Source: Pseudonocardiales bacterium
Lineage (GTDB): Bacteria > Actinomycetota > Actinomycetes > Mycobacteriales > Jatrophihabitantaceae
Direction of reading: 5' to 3'
Length of the DNA: 17,033 bases
Assembly: GCA_030840415.1 (NCBI GenBank)
Contig: JAVEEO010000253.1
Location: forward strand, 1 to 17,033
Within the stretch, counting starts at the first letter, position 1. Every line of letters starts with the position of its first letter. The notes beneath the pieces are model-generated. The model saw only the letters and a list, made by a program, of their open reading frames with translations. It searched no databases and was not told the origin of the DNA. This document shows, piece by piece, positions 1-7,104 of this stretch. A program made the translations under genes and the position numbers.

Positions 1-2
1 TC

Positions 3-3000
3 GGGTTCGGGTGGTCTGACAGCTACGGCATGACGTTGACTCCCGACGGCACGGGTACCGTGACCATTTCTCAAGAGAACGGGGCACAGGTCAGCTTTCA
101 GCCGAACGGCTCCGGCGGCTTCAATGCCGCGCCGCGCGTCCTGGCCAGCCTGATCGCCAACCCCGATGGAACCTACACCTTCACGCGTAAGCCGGATCAG
201 CAGAGCTTCACCTTTTCCAGTAGCGGTCAGCTCATCAGCGAAAGCGACCGCAACGGTTACCTCACCTCGCTGCAGTACAGCGGTGCTCAACTGACCTCCG
301 TGACCGATCCGGCAGGCCGCAAACTCGCCTTCGCCTATGCCGGCACCCACATCGCTTCCGTGACCGATCCCCTCGGCCGAAAAACCACCTATACCTACGA
401 CGCAGCCGGCAACCTGATCAGCACAACCGACGCCGCTGGTCAGATGTGGAAGTACAGCTACGACGCCAGCCACCTACTGCTGTCTATGACTGACCCGCGC
501 GGCGGGGCAACTACGAACGCCTTTGACGGCGCCAATCGGGTGACGGCACAGACTGACCCGCGCGGATCAGTTACCCGCTGGAGCTATGTCGGCAACCCCG
601 TGTCGCCGGGCGGCGGCACGACATCAGTCACCGACCCGAACGGCAACATCACGACCTACGACTACGCCAACCTCGAGCTGCAGGACGTCACGCATGCCAC
701 CGGCACGCCGCTGGCCGCCACCACCCGCTATACCTATGACCCTGCCACGCTCGGCTTGTCGTCAGTGACCGACCCGAACGGCAATGTCACCACCAGCACC
801 TACGACAGCGACGGCAATCAGACCGCAACCACGGATGCGCTCGGCCGCACCACCACGTTCACCTACGACCAACTTGACGACCTGACCAGCAAGACCCTCC
901 CCTCTGGACAGATAACGGCATACAGCTACGACAGCGTGGGCAACCTCACGATGGTCACCGACGCCGTGGGTAATCACACTGACTTCAGTTACGGCGATCC
1001 GACTCATCCAGGTGATGTCACCGAGATAACTGACCGCGACGGACGGGCCACCACCATGGCCTATGACGTCCAAGGCGACATCACCGCCACCAGTGTCTCA
1101 CCGAGTGCCGGAGTCACGAATACAACAGCCAGCGTCTATGACGCTGTGGGGCAGCGCCTGTGCCAAGCATCGCCGAAAGCCACGACAGCCCACGTCAGCT
1201 GCCCGGCAGCTGGTGGCAGCCGCGTAGCCAACACCACGACGACCACTTACGACCAAGCCGGCCGCGTAACCGCGCTCACTGATCCCCTCGGGCACACCAC
1301 GGCCACGAGCTATGACCTCGCCGGCAACCGCACCCAAGTCACCGATGCCAGCGGCCACACCACCAAGTACAGCTACAACGCCAATAACCAGGCGGTCAGC
1401 ATCACACGGGCCGACGGCTCGACTGTGTCCTACGCCTACGACCCTAACGGCAACCAGACCAGCCAAACCGACGCCGCCGGCAACGCCACCCACTACAGCT
1501 ACGACGCGCTCAACCGGCAAGTGGCGGTCACCGATCCGCTCGGCCACATCACGAGGTCCAGCTATGACCTCGCCGGCAACCGCACCGGCACTACTGACCC
1601 CTCCGGACGCACGACGACCTACCGTTACGATGCGGCCAACCAGCTCAGCGACATTACCTACTCCGACACCATTACTCCGGCCGTGAACTACGCCTACACC
1701 AGCGACGGGCAGCGTTCATCCATGACGGATGGCACTGGCACGACCACCTACGCCTACGACGGCCTCGATCGGTTAATCGGTCAGACCAACGGTGCCGGTG
1801 CAACGGTCGCTTATGCCTACAACAACTCAGGTCAGGTAACCGGCCTGACCTATCCCTCCGGTCAGACAGTAGCCAAGACCTACGATGGTGCGTCTCAGCT
1901 CACCAGCCTGACTGACTGGCTGGGCAAGACCTTCAACTTCGGCTACGACCCGAATGGCAATACGACCAGCCAAGCTGACCCGAACGGTGTCACGGCGTCG
2001 TCGACCTACAATGACGCCGATCAGCTGACCGCCATGATCGACAAGACTGCAACCGCTACCCTCGCCAGCTTCAGCTACACCCGTAACAGCCTTGGCCAAC
2101 TGGCCTCGGCGACTACGACCGGCGTCCCCGGATCACCGGAAACCTACGGATACAGCGCGCTCAACCAACTCAGCTCGGTCAACGCCTCGCCGTACGGCTA
2201 TGACCACGCTGACAACCTCATCAAGCTTGCCGACGGCACCACCCAGACCTTCAACGCCGCCAACCAGCTGACGACCTCGACCACACCGGTACCGGCACCA
2301 CCGGCACCAGTCGTATTCGGGAGGAACGTCGTGGCGGCCGACCAGCAAACCGGCTCGACGCTAGTCTCATCACCGGTGCTGCAAACAACCCTGCCTAACG
2401 AACTTCTTGTCGCATTCGTCTCCGCCGGCGGCCCAACGGCGCATGCCCAACGCGTAACAGCCGTGACGGGTGCAGGCTTGCGCTGGACATTGGCAGCGCG
2501 GTCTAACGGAGTCTTGGGAGGAACAACCGAGATTTGGCAGGCTTATGCGCCGAAGCCCATTGCCAGTCGCGTCACCGCCTCGCTGCTCTACAAGGGCTAC
2601 CACGGATCAATTACCGTTATGAGCTTCACCGGGTCAGTCCTTACCACCAGCGGCGCCACGGCGGCCCACGGGCGGAACGCGACACCAGCGATCGCCATCA
2701 GGTCATCGCTAGCCGGTTCGGTGGTGCTGGCGGTCGGCCAAGACCTCGACCATCCGGCTGCAGTGACCCCGGCTCTCAACCAGGTCCTGGTGCATCAGTT
2801 CCGTGACGCTCGTACGCACCAAACCAACTGGACCCAACGGGTTGCGACGCGGACCGCTCTCGGCGGCATCGTCCGGGTCAGCGACAAGCTGTCGGCCATT
2901 GACCGTTGGCAAATGGCGGCCGTCGAGATACATCCCGCGCCTCAATCTGCCGCAACCGTCAGTAAAAGCACCTACGGCTACGACAGCCAAGGCAACCGCA

Positions 3001-4034
3001 CTAGGACCACCAAAGACGCCGTGACCGTGGCCACCAAATATGACCAAGCCAGCCGGCTCGTGGCCTACAGCTCAACTGCTACCTACGCATACGACGGCGA
3101 CGGACTCCGGGCATCCAAGACGGTCAACGGCGTCAAGACGGCTTTCGCCTGGGATCAATCCGGATCTCTGCCACTACTGCTTACCGACGGCAGTGACGCC
3201 TACGTCTACGGACCCGACGGCTTACCGCTAGAGAAGATCTCCAGCAGCACCCCAACCTACCTCCTGCACGACCAACAAGGCAGCACTCGGCTCCTAACGA
3301 ATGCAACCGCCGCCGTTGTCGGCACGTATGCCTACAGCCCGTATGGCAAGACAATCGCTCACGGCGGCTCGGCGTCCACGCCGCTGCAGTACGACGGGCA
3401 GTACACCGATTGGGAGAGTGGATATCAGTACCTACGGGCACGGTACTACGATCCCACGTCGGGCCAATTCATCAGCCGCGACCCATTAGTCGACGCGACA
3501 CACGTCAACTACGGCTTTGCAGGGGATAGCCCTTTTAACGAGGTTGACCCTAGTGGAATGATTTCTATTGCCTGTGCTTTGTTAGGCCTCGATCCGTGGA
3601 CCTCATCAGCGGGCGATTTCGCCGAAGCGCTTATCCGGCGTGCGAGTGTGCTCGGCATGCTCCTGCGGACTGGTGATTCTCCAGCTGTCCGCTCCGCCGC
3701 AGCCGCCCTCCTGCGCGACGCTGGCAGGCTTGCCAGCAATCCCATTCTCCAAAACCTGTCACGGTATGCCCCAGCAGCAAGCGCAGTATTCGGTTTCACT
3801 GGGGCCGTATTGAGCGGTGACTCGGTCGAGCGTGCCTCCTTGACAACCGCCGGCAGCGTGAGCGGTGGCGCGGGTGGAGCCGCGCTAGGAGGAGTCGCGT
3901 GCGGAGCAGAAACAGTAGCAACGCTTGGCTTCGGCGCAGTCGCCTGTCCTGTGTTGATAGTTGGAGGAGGCGCCGTGGGCGGATGGGTGGGCAATAAGTT
4001 CGGAGGCTGGGTATCCGACGTTTTTGGATGGTAA
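3..4034 (+). CDS. RHS/YD-repeat polymorphic toxin, 5' end outside the window
   Basis: The frame is open from base 3, and the residues before the first ATG (base 30) already read GFGWSDSYG, a usual RHS motif, so the true start lies upstream. About 750 residues of tandem YD repeats (YDAAGN, YDLAGNRT, SYDSVGN) follow. They are interrupted by a non-YD domain (about residues 755-970, counted from the ATG at 30) behind a PAPPAP linker. YD repeats then resume and end in the RHS core signature (YLRARYYDPTSGQFISRDP, then NYGF and DPSG). Such cores build a hollow shell that encloses and self-cleaves a C-terminal toxin. Here the variable tail is about 158 residues (bases 3558-4034), alpha-helical in appearance, with glycine-zipper stretches (GGAGGAALGG, GGGAVGGWVGNKFGGW) and hydrophobic segments. 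It has no nuclease motif I can recognise. A membrane-inserting or pore-forming toxin is inferred from composition only. The tail start uses more A/T-ending codons than the core, as expected for an exchangeable module. A putative immunity gene follows 61 bp downstream. Confidence 0.9.
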   Translation, partial: GFGWSDSYGMTLTPDGTGTVTISQENGAQVSFQPNGSGGFNAAPRVLASLIANPDGTYTFTRKPDQQSFTFSSSGQLISESDRNGYLTSLQYSGAQLTSVTDPAGRKLAFAYAGTHIASVTDPLGRKTTYTYDAAGNLISTTDAAGQMWKYSYDASHLLLSMTDPRGGATTNAFDGANRVTAQTDPRGSVTRWSYVGNPVSPGGGTTSVTDPNGNITTYDYANLELQDVTHATGTPLAATTRYTYDPATLGLSSVTDPNGNVTTSTYDSDGNQTATTDALGRTTTFTYDQLDDLTSKTLPSGQITAYSYDSVGNLTMVTDAVGNHTDFSYGDPTHPGDVTEITDRDGRATTMAYDVQGDITATSVSPSAGVTNTTASVYDAVGQRLCQASPKATTAHVSCPAAGGSRVANTTTTTYDQAGRVTALTDPLGHTTATSYDLAGNRTQVTDASGHTTKYSYNANNQAVSITRADGSTVSYAYDPNGNQTSQTDAAGNATHYSYDALNRQVAVTDPLGHITRSSYDLAGNRTGTTDPSGRTTTYRYDAANQLSDITYSDTITPAVNYAYTSDGQRSSMTDGTGTTTYAYDGLDRLIGQTNGAGATVAYAYNNSGQVTGLTYPSGQTVAKTYDGASQLTSLTDWLGKTFNFGYDPNGNTTSQADPNGVTASSTYNDADQLTAMIDKTATATLASFSYTRNSLGQLASATTTGVPGSPETYGYSALNQLSSVNASPYGYDHADNLIKLADGTTQTFNAANQLTTSTTPVPAPPAPVVFGRNVVAADQQTGSTLVSSPVLQTTLPNELLVAFVSAGGPTAHAQRVTAVTGAGLRWTLAARSNGVLGGTTEIWQAYAPKPIASRVTASLLYKGYHGSITVMSFTGSVLTTSGATAAHGRNATPAIAIRSSLAGSVVLAVGQDLDHPAAVTPALNQVLVHQFRDARTHQTNWTQRVATRTALGGIVRVSDKLSAIDRWQMAAVEIHPAPQSAATVSKSTYGYDSQGNRTRTTKDAVTVATKYDQASRLVAYSSTATYAYDGDGLRASKTVNGVKTAFAWDQSGSLPLLLTDGSDAYVYGPDGLPLEKISSSTPTYLLHDQQGSTRLLTNATAAVVGTYAYSPYGKTIAHGGSASTPLQYDGQYTDWESGYQYLRARYYDPTSGQFISRDPLVDATHVNYGFAGDSPFNEVDPSGMISIACALLGLDPWTSSAGDFAEALIRRASVLGMLLRTGDSPAVRSAAAALLRDAGRLASNPILQNLSRYAPAASAVFGFTGAVLSGDSVERASLTTAGSVSGGAGGAALGGVACGAETVATLGFGAVACPVLIVGGGAVGGWVGNKFGGWVSDVFGW

Positions 4035-4095
4035 ACCCAGACATTCGGCTTGACCATTAGATATGCGCAAGTTACTGTAAGTTCATGGGTATTTC

Positions 4096-4470
4096 ATGTC
4101 ATTAATGATCGCAAGTGGCGTACTCGTAGTGCTGCTACTGCTCGCTGCGGCTCCGTTACGCAAACTGTGGCGCGGTGAATGGCAGGCTTGGATAAAGCCA
4201 CAATCATATTGGCCCTATGGACAGCAGGCATGGGTGCGGTGGGTTCGAACATGGCCCGTTTGGTATGCCGGGATGGTGATTCTCGTTCTGGCGCTTCCAA
4301 TTGCGAATTTCTCCACTGCCGGCGGACTTCTAGTCGGTGCTCTTTGGGTTGTCTGCGTGGTACTCGCAGGTGTGATTTTCTTGACGGGACGTCCTCGCGC
4401 ACTTATTCCACATCCACTTAGGAATGGAGATCCAAAACCAGACGCTGGGCGTGAGCGTCGGAGCCGCTGA
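4096..4470 (+). CDS. Small three-helix membrane protein, candidate immunity protein for the RHS toxin
   Basis: This is a 124-residue protein with three predicted membrane segments (about residues 3-20, 57-71 and 74-97). A tryptophan-rich basic loop (residues 25-56, about eight Trp) separates helix 1 from helices 2-3, and the tail is charged (PHPLRNGDPKPDAGRERRSR). I do not recognise a named family. It sits 61 bp after the stop of the RHS gene on the same strand, exactly where polymorphic toxin loci carry the cognate immunity gene. A membrane immunity protein would fit a membrane-active toxin tail, as for colicin pore-formers. The start at 4096 is tentative: no good ribosome site is visible, and an in-frame ATG at 4105 is also possible. 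Function is inferred from position and topology only. Confidence 0.65.
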   Translation: MSLMIASGVLVVLLLLAAAPLRKLWRGEWQAWIKPQSYWPYGQQAWVRWVRTWPVWYAGMVILVLALPIANFSTAGGLLVGALWVVCVVLAGVIFLTGRPRALIPHPLRNGDPKPDAGRERRSR

Positions 4471-4963
4471 CCAAAGTACGATGGCGGGCTCGTGTTGATG
4501 CAGGGTACCTGCGCCTTCTGGATTTATAGCAAAGCCGAGGAACGTCACTGTACTGTGGGCCGAGTTGTTGGAGTCGGCCTGATCGTCGGCGCTGACGGTT
4601 GGCGGGACTGAGCGCCGCCAACATTTCATGAACCTCTTGATGAAACTCGCCGCTCGCCCAATCCTCTTGGACAGTAGTCAGGCATTCGCAGAGCGCCACG
4701 TAGTAATGCGGTCGGCAGTAACCGACCATGACATCGTTGCTGTCGAACAGGCAGACCTTCGGGTCATGGCCGGCGATCCATACGAGGAAGCGTTCAATAA
4801 CCGGTCGCATCACTGGCGTGTCGAGCAGCCGTCCATAGAAAGTCTCAGGTTCCCCGCCGATCTGGATTGCCGTCGATAGCTGCTAGATGTCATCGGGCTG
4901 GCTCACGAACGGCGCCCAGATGATGCCTTCGAGCAGATACTGGATCGACTCTTCCGGATGCGG
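4471..4963 (-). pseudogene. Decayed protein-coding remnant with in-frame TAG and probable frameshift
   Basis: Reading the minus strand immediately after the stop of the 267-residue gene, the same frame gives a protein-like stretch beginning PEESIQYLLEGIIWAPF. It has no start codon of its own, then a TAG (4885-4883). The same frame continues through QLSTAIQIGGEPETFYGR, VMRPVIERFLVWIAGHDP and YCRPHYYVALCECLTTVQ to about base 4620. From there the neighbouring frame becomes the better candidate (SAHSTVTFLGFAINPEGAG): it has more G/C at third positions, while the original frame turns Arg-rich. I read this as one gene, truncated at its 5' end and carrying at least one nonsense codon and one frameshift. 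A GTG at 4813 could start a shorter 131-codon product, which I consider less likely. I do not recognise the family. Confidence 0.45.
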
Positions 4964-5767
4964 CTAATGAGGAGCTGCCGAGGTACTTGGCGCCTCTGCC
5001 CCGCGGGCAGTCCACCAGATTCCATACAGGCGATCCGTCCGAGGCCGCTCGAACCGGCATGTGATCGTGTCGCCGTCCACTGGCAGTTCGTGGCGGTCGG
5101 TGGCATACACCAGCTCGAAGAAGTTGGGCGCGCTCACTGCCCATGCCTGCTGGGGGTACGGCGGTCGCTTGAAGACGACGGCCAGCGTCAGGGTGGCGGG
5201 CTTCCAGTCGCGCGGGTAGCCGTAGATCAGACATGGCATTGATGGCCCCGGAGTCACGTTGGGGTAGCCGGTGCTGATGTGGGTCGCGGGTTCGTCGTCG
5301 GCGGTGTCCAGTGGCCGCTGGATGGTGGTCGTGCCAAGGATGCGGTCGCCCTCGACGGCTGCAGCGACGATGAGATGTCCGGTGAACTGGTCAGTGAGCA
5401 GCTTGGCGCGTAGCTCAGCCACAGTGCGGTCGGACCACCGCCCCAGTGTTTTAACGTCGCGCCCGATGGCCTTGGCATAACCAGCTCGCCTGTCGCCGAG
5501 CCAGTCGCGCTCGCGGGCGTGGGGCGTCCGTTCGAGGAGTTCCTCGAGATCAAGTCCGAAGTCGACTCGCAGTGCGCGGATGCGCTCGCCGTCGCCGAGC
5601 TCGCGCAGCAGTTGCTGCAAACGGTGCAGGGCGATTTGGGGATCGCTTGCGCCCAGGGCTGACATGACGGCGCCACTGTCCTGCAGCCGGTCAGCGGTAA
5701 GACCGATGCCTTCGCGCAGCTTCTTTAGCTGAACGAGCGCCTCGTCGGTGTCCACTGACCTGTCCAT
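4964..5767 (-). CDS. Conserved-looking actinobacterial protein of unknown function
   Basis: This is a 267-residue soluble protein. The start chosen is ATG at 5767 (MDRSVDTDEALVQLKKLREG). The frame stays open upstream to 5899, but that part is Arg/Cys-rich and not protein-like. The N-terminal half (to about residue 140) is helical and charged, with GIGLTADRL, ALRVDFGLDLEELLERTP, RERDWLGDRRAGYAKAIGRD and LGRWSDRTVAELRAKLL. The C-terminal half looks like a beta-rich domain (FTGHLIVAAAVEGDRI through FELVYATDRHELPVDGDTITCRF). The N-terminal pattern resembles hypothetical proteins I have seen in actinobacteria, but I cannot assign a function. It is divergent from the small-gene block starting at 5889. 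The 121-bp gap between them probably holds both promoters, none clear by eye. A ribosome site is weak (GAGAGG lies about 18 bases upstream). Its stop is immediately followed, in frame, by the remnant at 4471-4963. Confidence 0.6.
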   Translation of the reverse strand: MDRSVDTDEALVQLKKLREGIGLTADRLQDSGAVMSALGASDPQIALHRLQQLLRELGDGERIRALRVDFGLDLEELLERTPHARERDWLGDRRAGYAKAIGRDVKTLGRWSDRTVAELRAKLLTDQFTGHLIVAAAVEGDRILGTTTIQRPLDTADDEPATHISTGYPNVTPGPSMPCLIYGYPRDWKPATLTLAVVFKRPPYPQQAWAVSAPNFFELVYATDRHELPVDGDTITCRFERPRTDRLYGIWWTARGAEAPSTSAAPH

Positions 5768-5888
5768 CTTTTGGTATCCGTTTGACCTCTCGCGTCGAGG
5801 GTAGCGGTCGCAATCCTCGAAAAGTCGGCGGCGACTTCCCCGGAGTGCACAAGCAACCCGATTCGCCGTCGGGACGGAGCACGAGCAC

Positions 5889-6218
5889 ATGAACACCATT
5901 GACAGGTACGGGTCGGCGGTGGCCGGTCGGGTTCAGTCCCGGCAGCTCGGCCGCAGCCTGGCCCGGATTCAGGACGACACCGCAGTCCAGATCGCCCAGG
6001 TGGACGCCCGGGCCGACATCGACGCCAGCAAGATCGACGCCGTAACCATGGTCGCCCAGCGGGCAATGCAGGGCGTGGCCTTCGTGTCCCAGATCGAGCA
6101 GCAGCTCGGCCAGGCGGTGCCGATCGCGGTCACCCGGCTGCAGGCCGTCGGTGACCTGGCCACCCTGGCCATGGGCCAGGTCGTCACCGACACCGCCACC
6201 AAGCTGCGGCGGTACTGA
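5889..6218 (+). CDS. Small helical protein of unknown function, mobile-element associated
   Basis: This is a 109-residue protein starting MNTIDRYGSAVAGRVQSRQLGRSLARIQDD. It is almost entirely amphipathic helix, rich in Ala, Gln and Asp (IAQVDARADIDASKIDAV), with a more hydrophobic C-terminal part (VPIAVTRLQAVGDLATLAMGQVV). The look is coiled-coil-like and there are no cysteines. I recall similar short proteins next to transfer genes of actinobacterial integrative elements, but a named family cannot be given from the sequence. A GGA-containing ribosome site (ACGGAGC) precedes the ATG by about 10 bases. It is followed after 2 bp by the next gene, so 5889-6653 looks like one transcript of three small genes placed just before the transfer operon. 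A role as a membrane-peripheral partner of the downstream ATPase is possible but unproven. Confidence 0.65.
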   Translation: MNTIDRYGSAVAGRVQSRQLGRSLARIQDDTAVQIAQVDARADIDASKIDAVTMVAQRAMQGVAFVSQIEQQLGQAVPIAVTRLQAVGDLATLAMGQVVTDTATKLRRY

Positions 6219-6220
6219 CC

Positions 6221-6427
6221 ATGACCGCCATCTTCTTTCTGCTGCTGGGCATGGTGTTGGCGTTCGGAACCATCGTCGGCTTGGTGGTCTACCTGACCGT
6301 CACCGGCCCCGCCCGGACGGAGGCGCAGTCGGCCCGGCTGGAGCAGCTGCGGGCTGAGCGCCGCATCCACCGGCTGACCCAGGACGCCGTGGCGCAGATG
6401 CTGGACATCGCCCGGGGTCGGCGATGA
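6221..6427 (+). CDS. Small single-pass membrane protein
   Basis: This is a 68-residue protein with one strong N-terminal hydrophobic helix (about residues 3-28, IFFLLLGMVLAFGTIVGLVV). It is followed by a charged, probably coiled-coil cytoplasmic part (RTEAQSARLEQLRAERRIHRLT). It starts 2 bp after the stop of the gene before it and ends in an ATGA overlap with an 11-codon mini-ORF. Family unknown. It could anchor the soluble VirD4-like ATPase (7097-9256) at the membrane, since that ATPase lacks its own membrane helix. This is inference from location and topology. Confidence 0.65.
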   Translation: MTAIFFLLLGMVLAFGTIVGLVVYLTVTGPARTEAQSARLEQLRAERRIHRLTQDAVAQMLDIARGRR

Positions 6428-6459
6428 GCCGGCCGCCGTTGGTCGGGTGCTCGGCATGA
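6424..6459 (+). other. 11-codon mini-ORF coupled at both ends (possible translational relay)
   Basis: ATG at 6424 overlaps the TGA of the preceding gene (ATGA). It reads MSRPPLVGCSA and stops at TGA 6457-6459, which itself overlaps the ATG at 6456 of the next gene (again ATGA). It may simply be chance, or it may pass ribosomes from one small membrane gene to the next. If the next gene starts at GTG 6447 instead, coupling is less exact. Confidence 0.25.
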
Positions 6460-6653
6460 GGCCCACCGGGCCGCGGTCGCTGCTGGACAGCCTGTTCGGG
6501 CTGTGCTTCGGCCTGCTGCTGGCGGCGATCGCGGTGCACGTGGCGGTGAAGCTCATCGAAGCGGTCTGGCCGATGCTGCTGGTGATCCTGACCATCGGCC
6601 TGCTGGTGGCCGCCGGGGTGGTGCTGCTGCGCCGGCGGGAACGGGGCTGGTAG
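6456..6653 (+). CDS. Small two-helix membrane protein
   Basis: From the ATG at 6456 this is a 65-residue protein (MRPTGPRSLLDSLFGL...). It has two hydrophobic helices (about residues 11-31, LLDSLFGLCFGLLLAAIAVHV, and 38-57, VWPMLLVILTIGLLVAAGV) and a basic end (RRRERGW). A GTG at 6447 is an alternative in-frame start. No family is recognised. It is the last of the small-gene cluster 5889-6653, upstream of the regulated transfer promoter. Two small membrane proteins next to a transfer ATPase suggest part of a simple DNA-transfer apparatus, though nothing in the sequence proves it. Confidence 0.6.
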   Translation: MRPTGPRSLLDSLFGLCFGLLLAAIAVHVAVKLIEAVWPMLLVILTIGLLVAAGVVLLRRRERGW

Positions 6654-6753
6654 TCGGGGAGCCAGAACGGCCGAAAAATGCCAGCGGAATACACCAACAA
6701 TTCCACCAGATATGCAGCCGTTCCATTCGGTGTTGTGCAATAGACAAACTGTA

Positions 6754-6782
6754 TTGACTGTTCGCTCCAGCGAACGTTAACT
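6754..6782 (+). promoter_or_regulatory. Promoter of the transfer operon with operator in its spacer
   Basis: A -35 box TTGACT (6754-6759) is followed after exactly 17 bp by TTAACT (6777-6782, a weak -10 box). The 16-bp palindrome at 6760-6775 fills almost the whole spacer, so a protein bound there would block RNA polymerase. The first gene starts at 6850 with AAAGGAG (6834-6840) in front. Confidence 0.55.
6760..6775. promoter_or_regulatory. Operator copy 1 (16-bp palindrome)
   Basis: GTTCGCTCCAGCGAAC has perfect 7-bp arms (GTTCGCT/AGCGAAC) around a 2-bp centre. The same motif recurs at 6798-6813 and at 13189-13204, just before the XRE regulator gene, so it is likely that regulator's binding site. 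Confidence 0.7.
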
Positions 6783-6797
6783 GGAGATATCCCAAAT

Positions 6798-6813
6798 GTT
6801 CGCTGAAGCGAAC
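6798..6813. promoter_or_regulatory. Operator copy 2 (16-bp palindrome)
   Basis: GTTCGCTGAAGCGAAC has perfect 7-bp arms and a GA centre. It lies 38 bp downstream of copy 1 (start to start), beyond the likely transcription start, which suggests two repressor dimers on one promoter. The remaining upstream part of this gap (6654-6753) shows no feature I can support. Confidence 0.7.
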
Positions 6814-6849
6814 GCAGGATCAATTCGTAAATGAAAGGAGCGCAGCGCT

Positions 6850-7104
6850 ATGTCCAAAACCTATAAAGATTCCCAGAGAAGCAACGCCACCCGGAAAGGC
6901 CGCGAGCGGCATATCTCAGTCCGGGCCGTCCGCCGTGACCCACCCGATCTGCGCAAGCTGTCCCGCGCCCTGATCACCCTCGCCATGGCCGAGGCCGAAG
7001 CTGCCGCTGAAGCCGAAGCTCAGGCGGCAGCAGCGTTGCAGGCCAAGGACCACCCGCTGACCCAGCCGTCCAAGCCGGACGGCAGCGAGGCTTCGGATGA
7101 CTAA
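6850..7104 (+). CDS. Small Ala/Glu-rich protein, first gene of the transfer operon
   Basis: This is an 84-residue protein: a basic N-terminus (MSKTYKDSQRSNATRKGRER, then HISVRAVRRDPPDLRKLSRALITLAMAEAE), an Ala/Glu helix (AEAEAAAEAEAQAAAALQAK) and an acidic tail (SEASDD). No membrane segment and no recognised family. It has a clear ribosome site (AAAGGAG, 9 bases before ATG) and follows the two-operator promoter. Its last 8 bases overlap the start of the ATPase gene, so the two are translationally coupled. A basic head with an acidic tail would suit a small DNA- or protein-binding accessory to transfer, but that is a guess. Confidence 0.65.
   Translation: MSKTYKDSQRSNATRKGRERHISVRAVRRDPPDLRKLSRALITLAMAEAEAAAEAEAQAAAALQAKDHPLTQPSKPDGSEASDD

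Noticed and set aside
400..2280. DNA-level repeats in the RHS gene considered as a repeat array or CRISPR
   Set aside because: They are degenerate YD codon repeats in a continuous reading frame, with no constant spacer-repeat structure. No CRISPR array is visible anywhere in the window.
4330..4629. Separate minus-strand gene overlapping the immunity candidate
   Set aside because: Its second half is the antisense of the membrane protein gene. The first half is better explained as the frameshifted end of the remnant at 4471-4963.
5768..5899. N-terminal extension of the minus-strand 267-residue gene
   Set aside because: Arg- and Cys-rich, no protein-like pattern, and it would overlap the start of the divergent gene at 5889.
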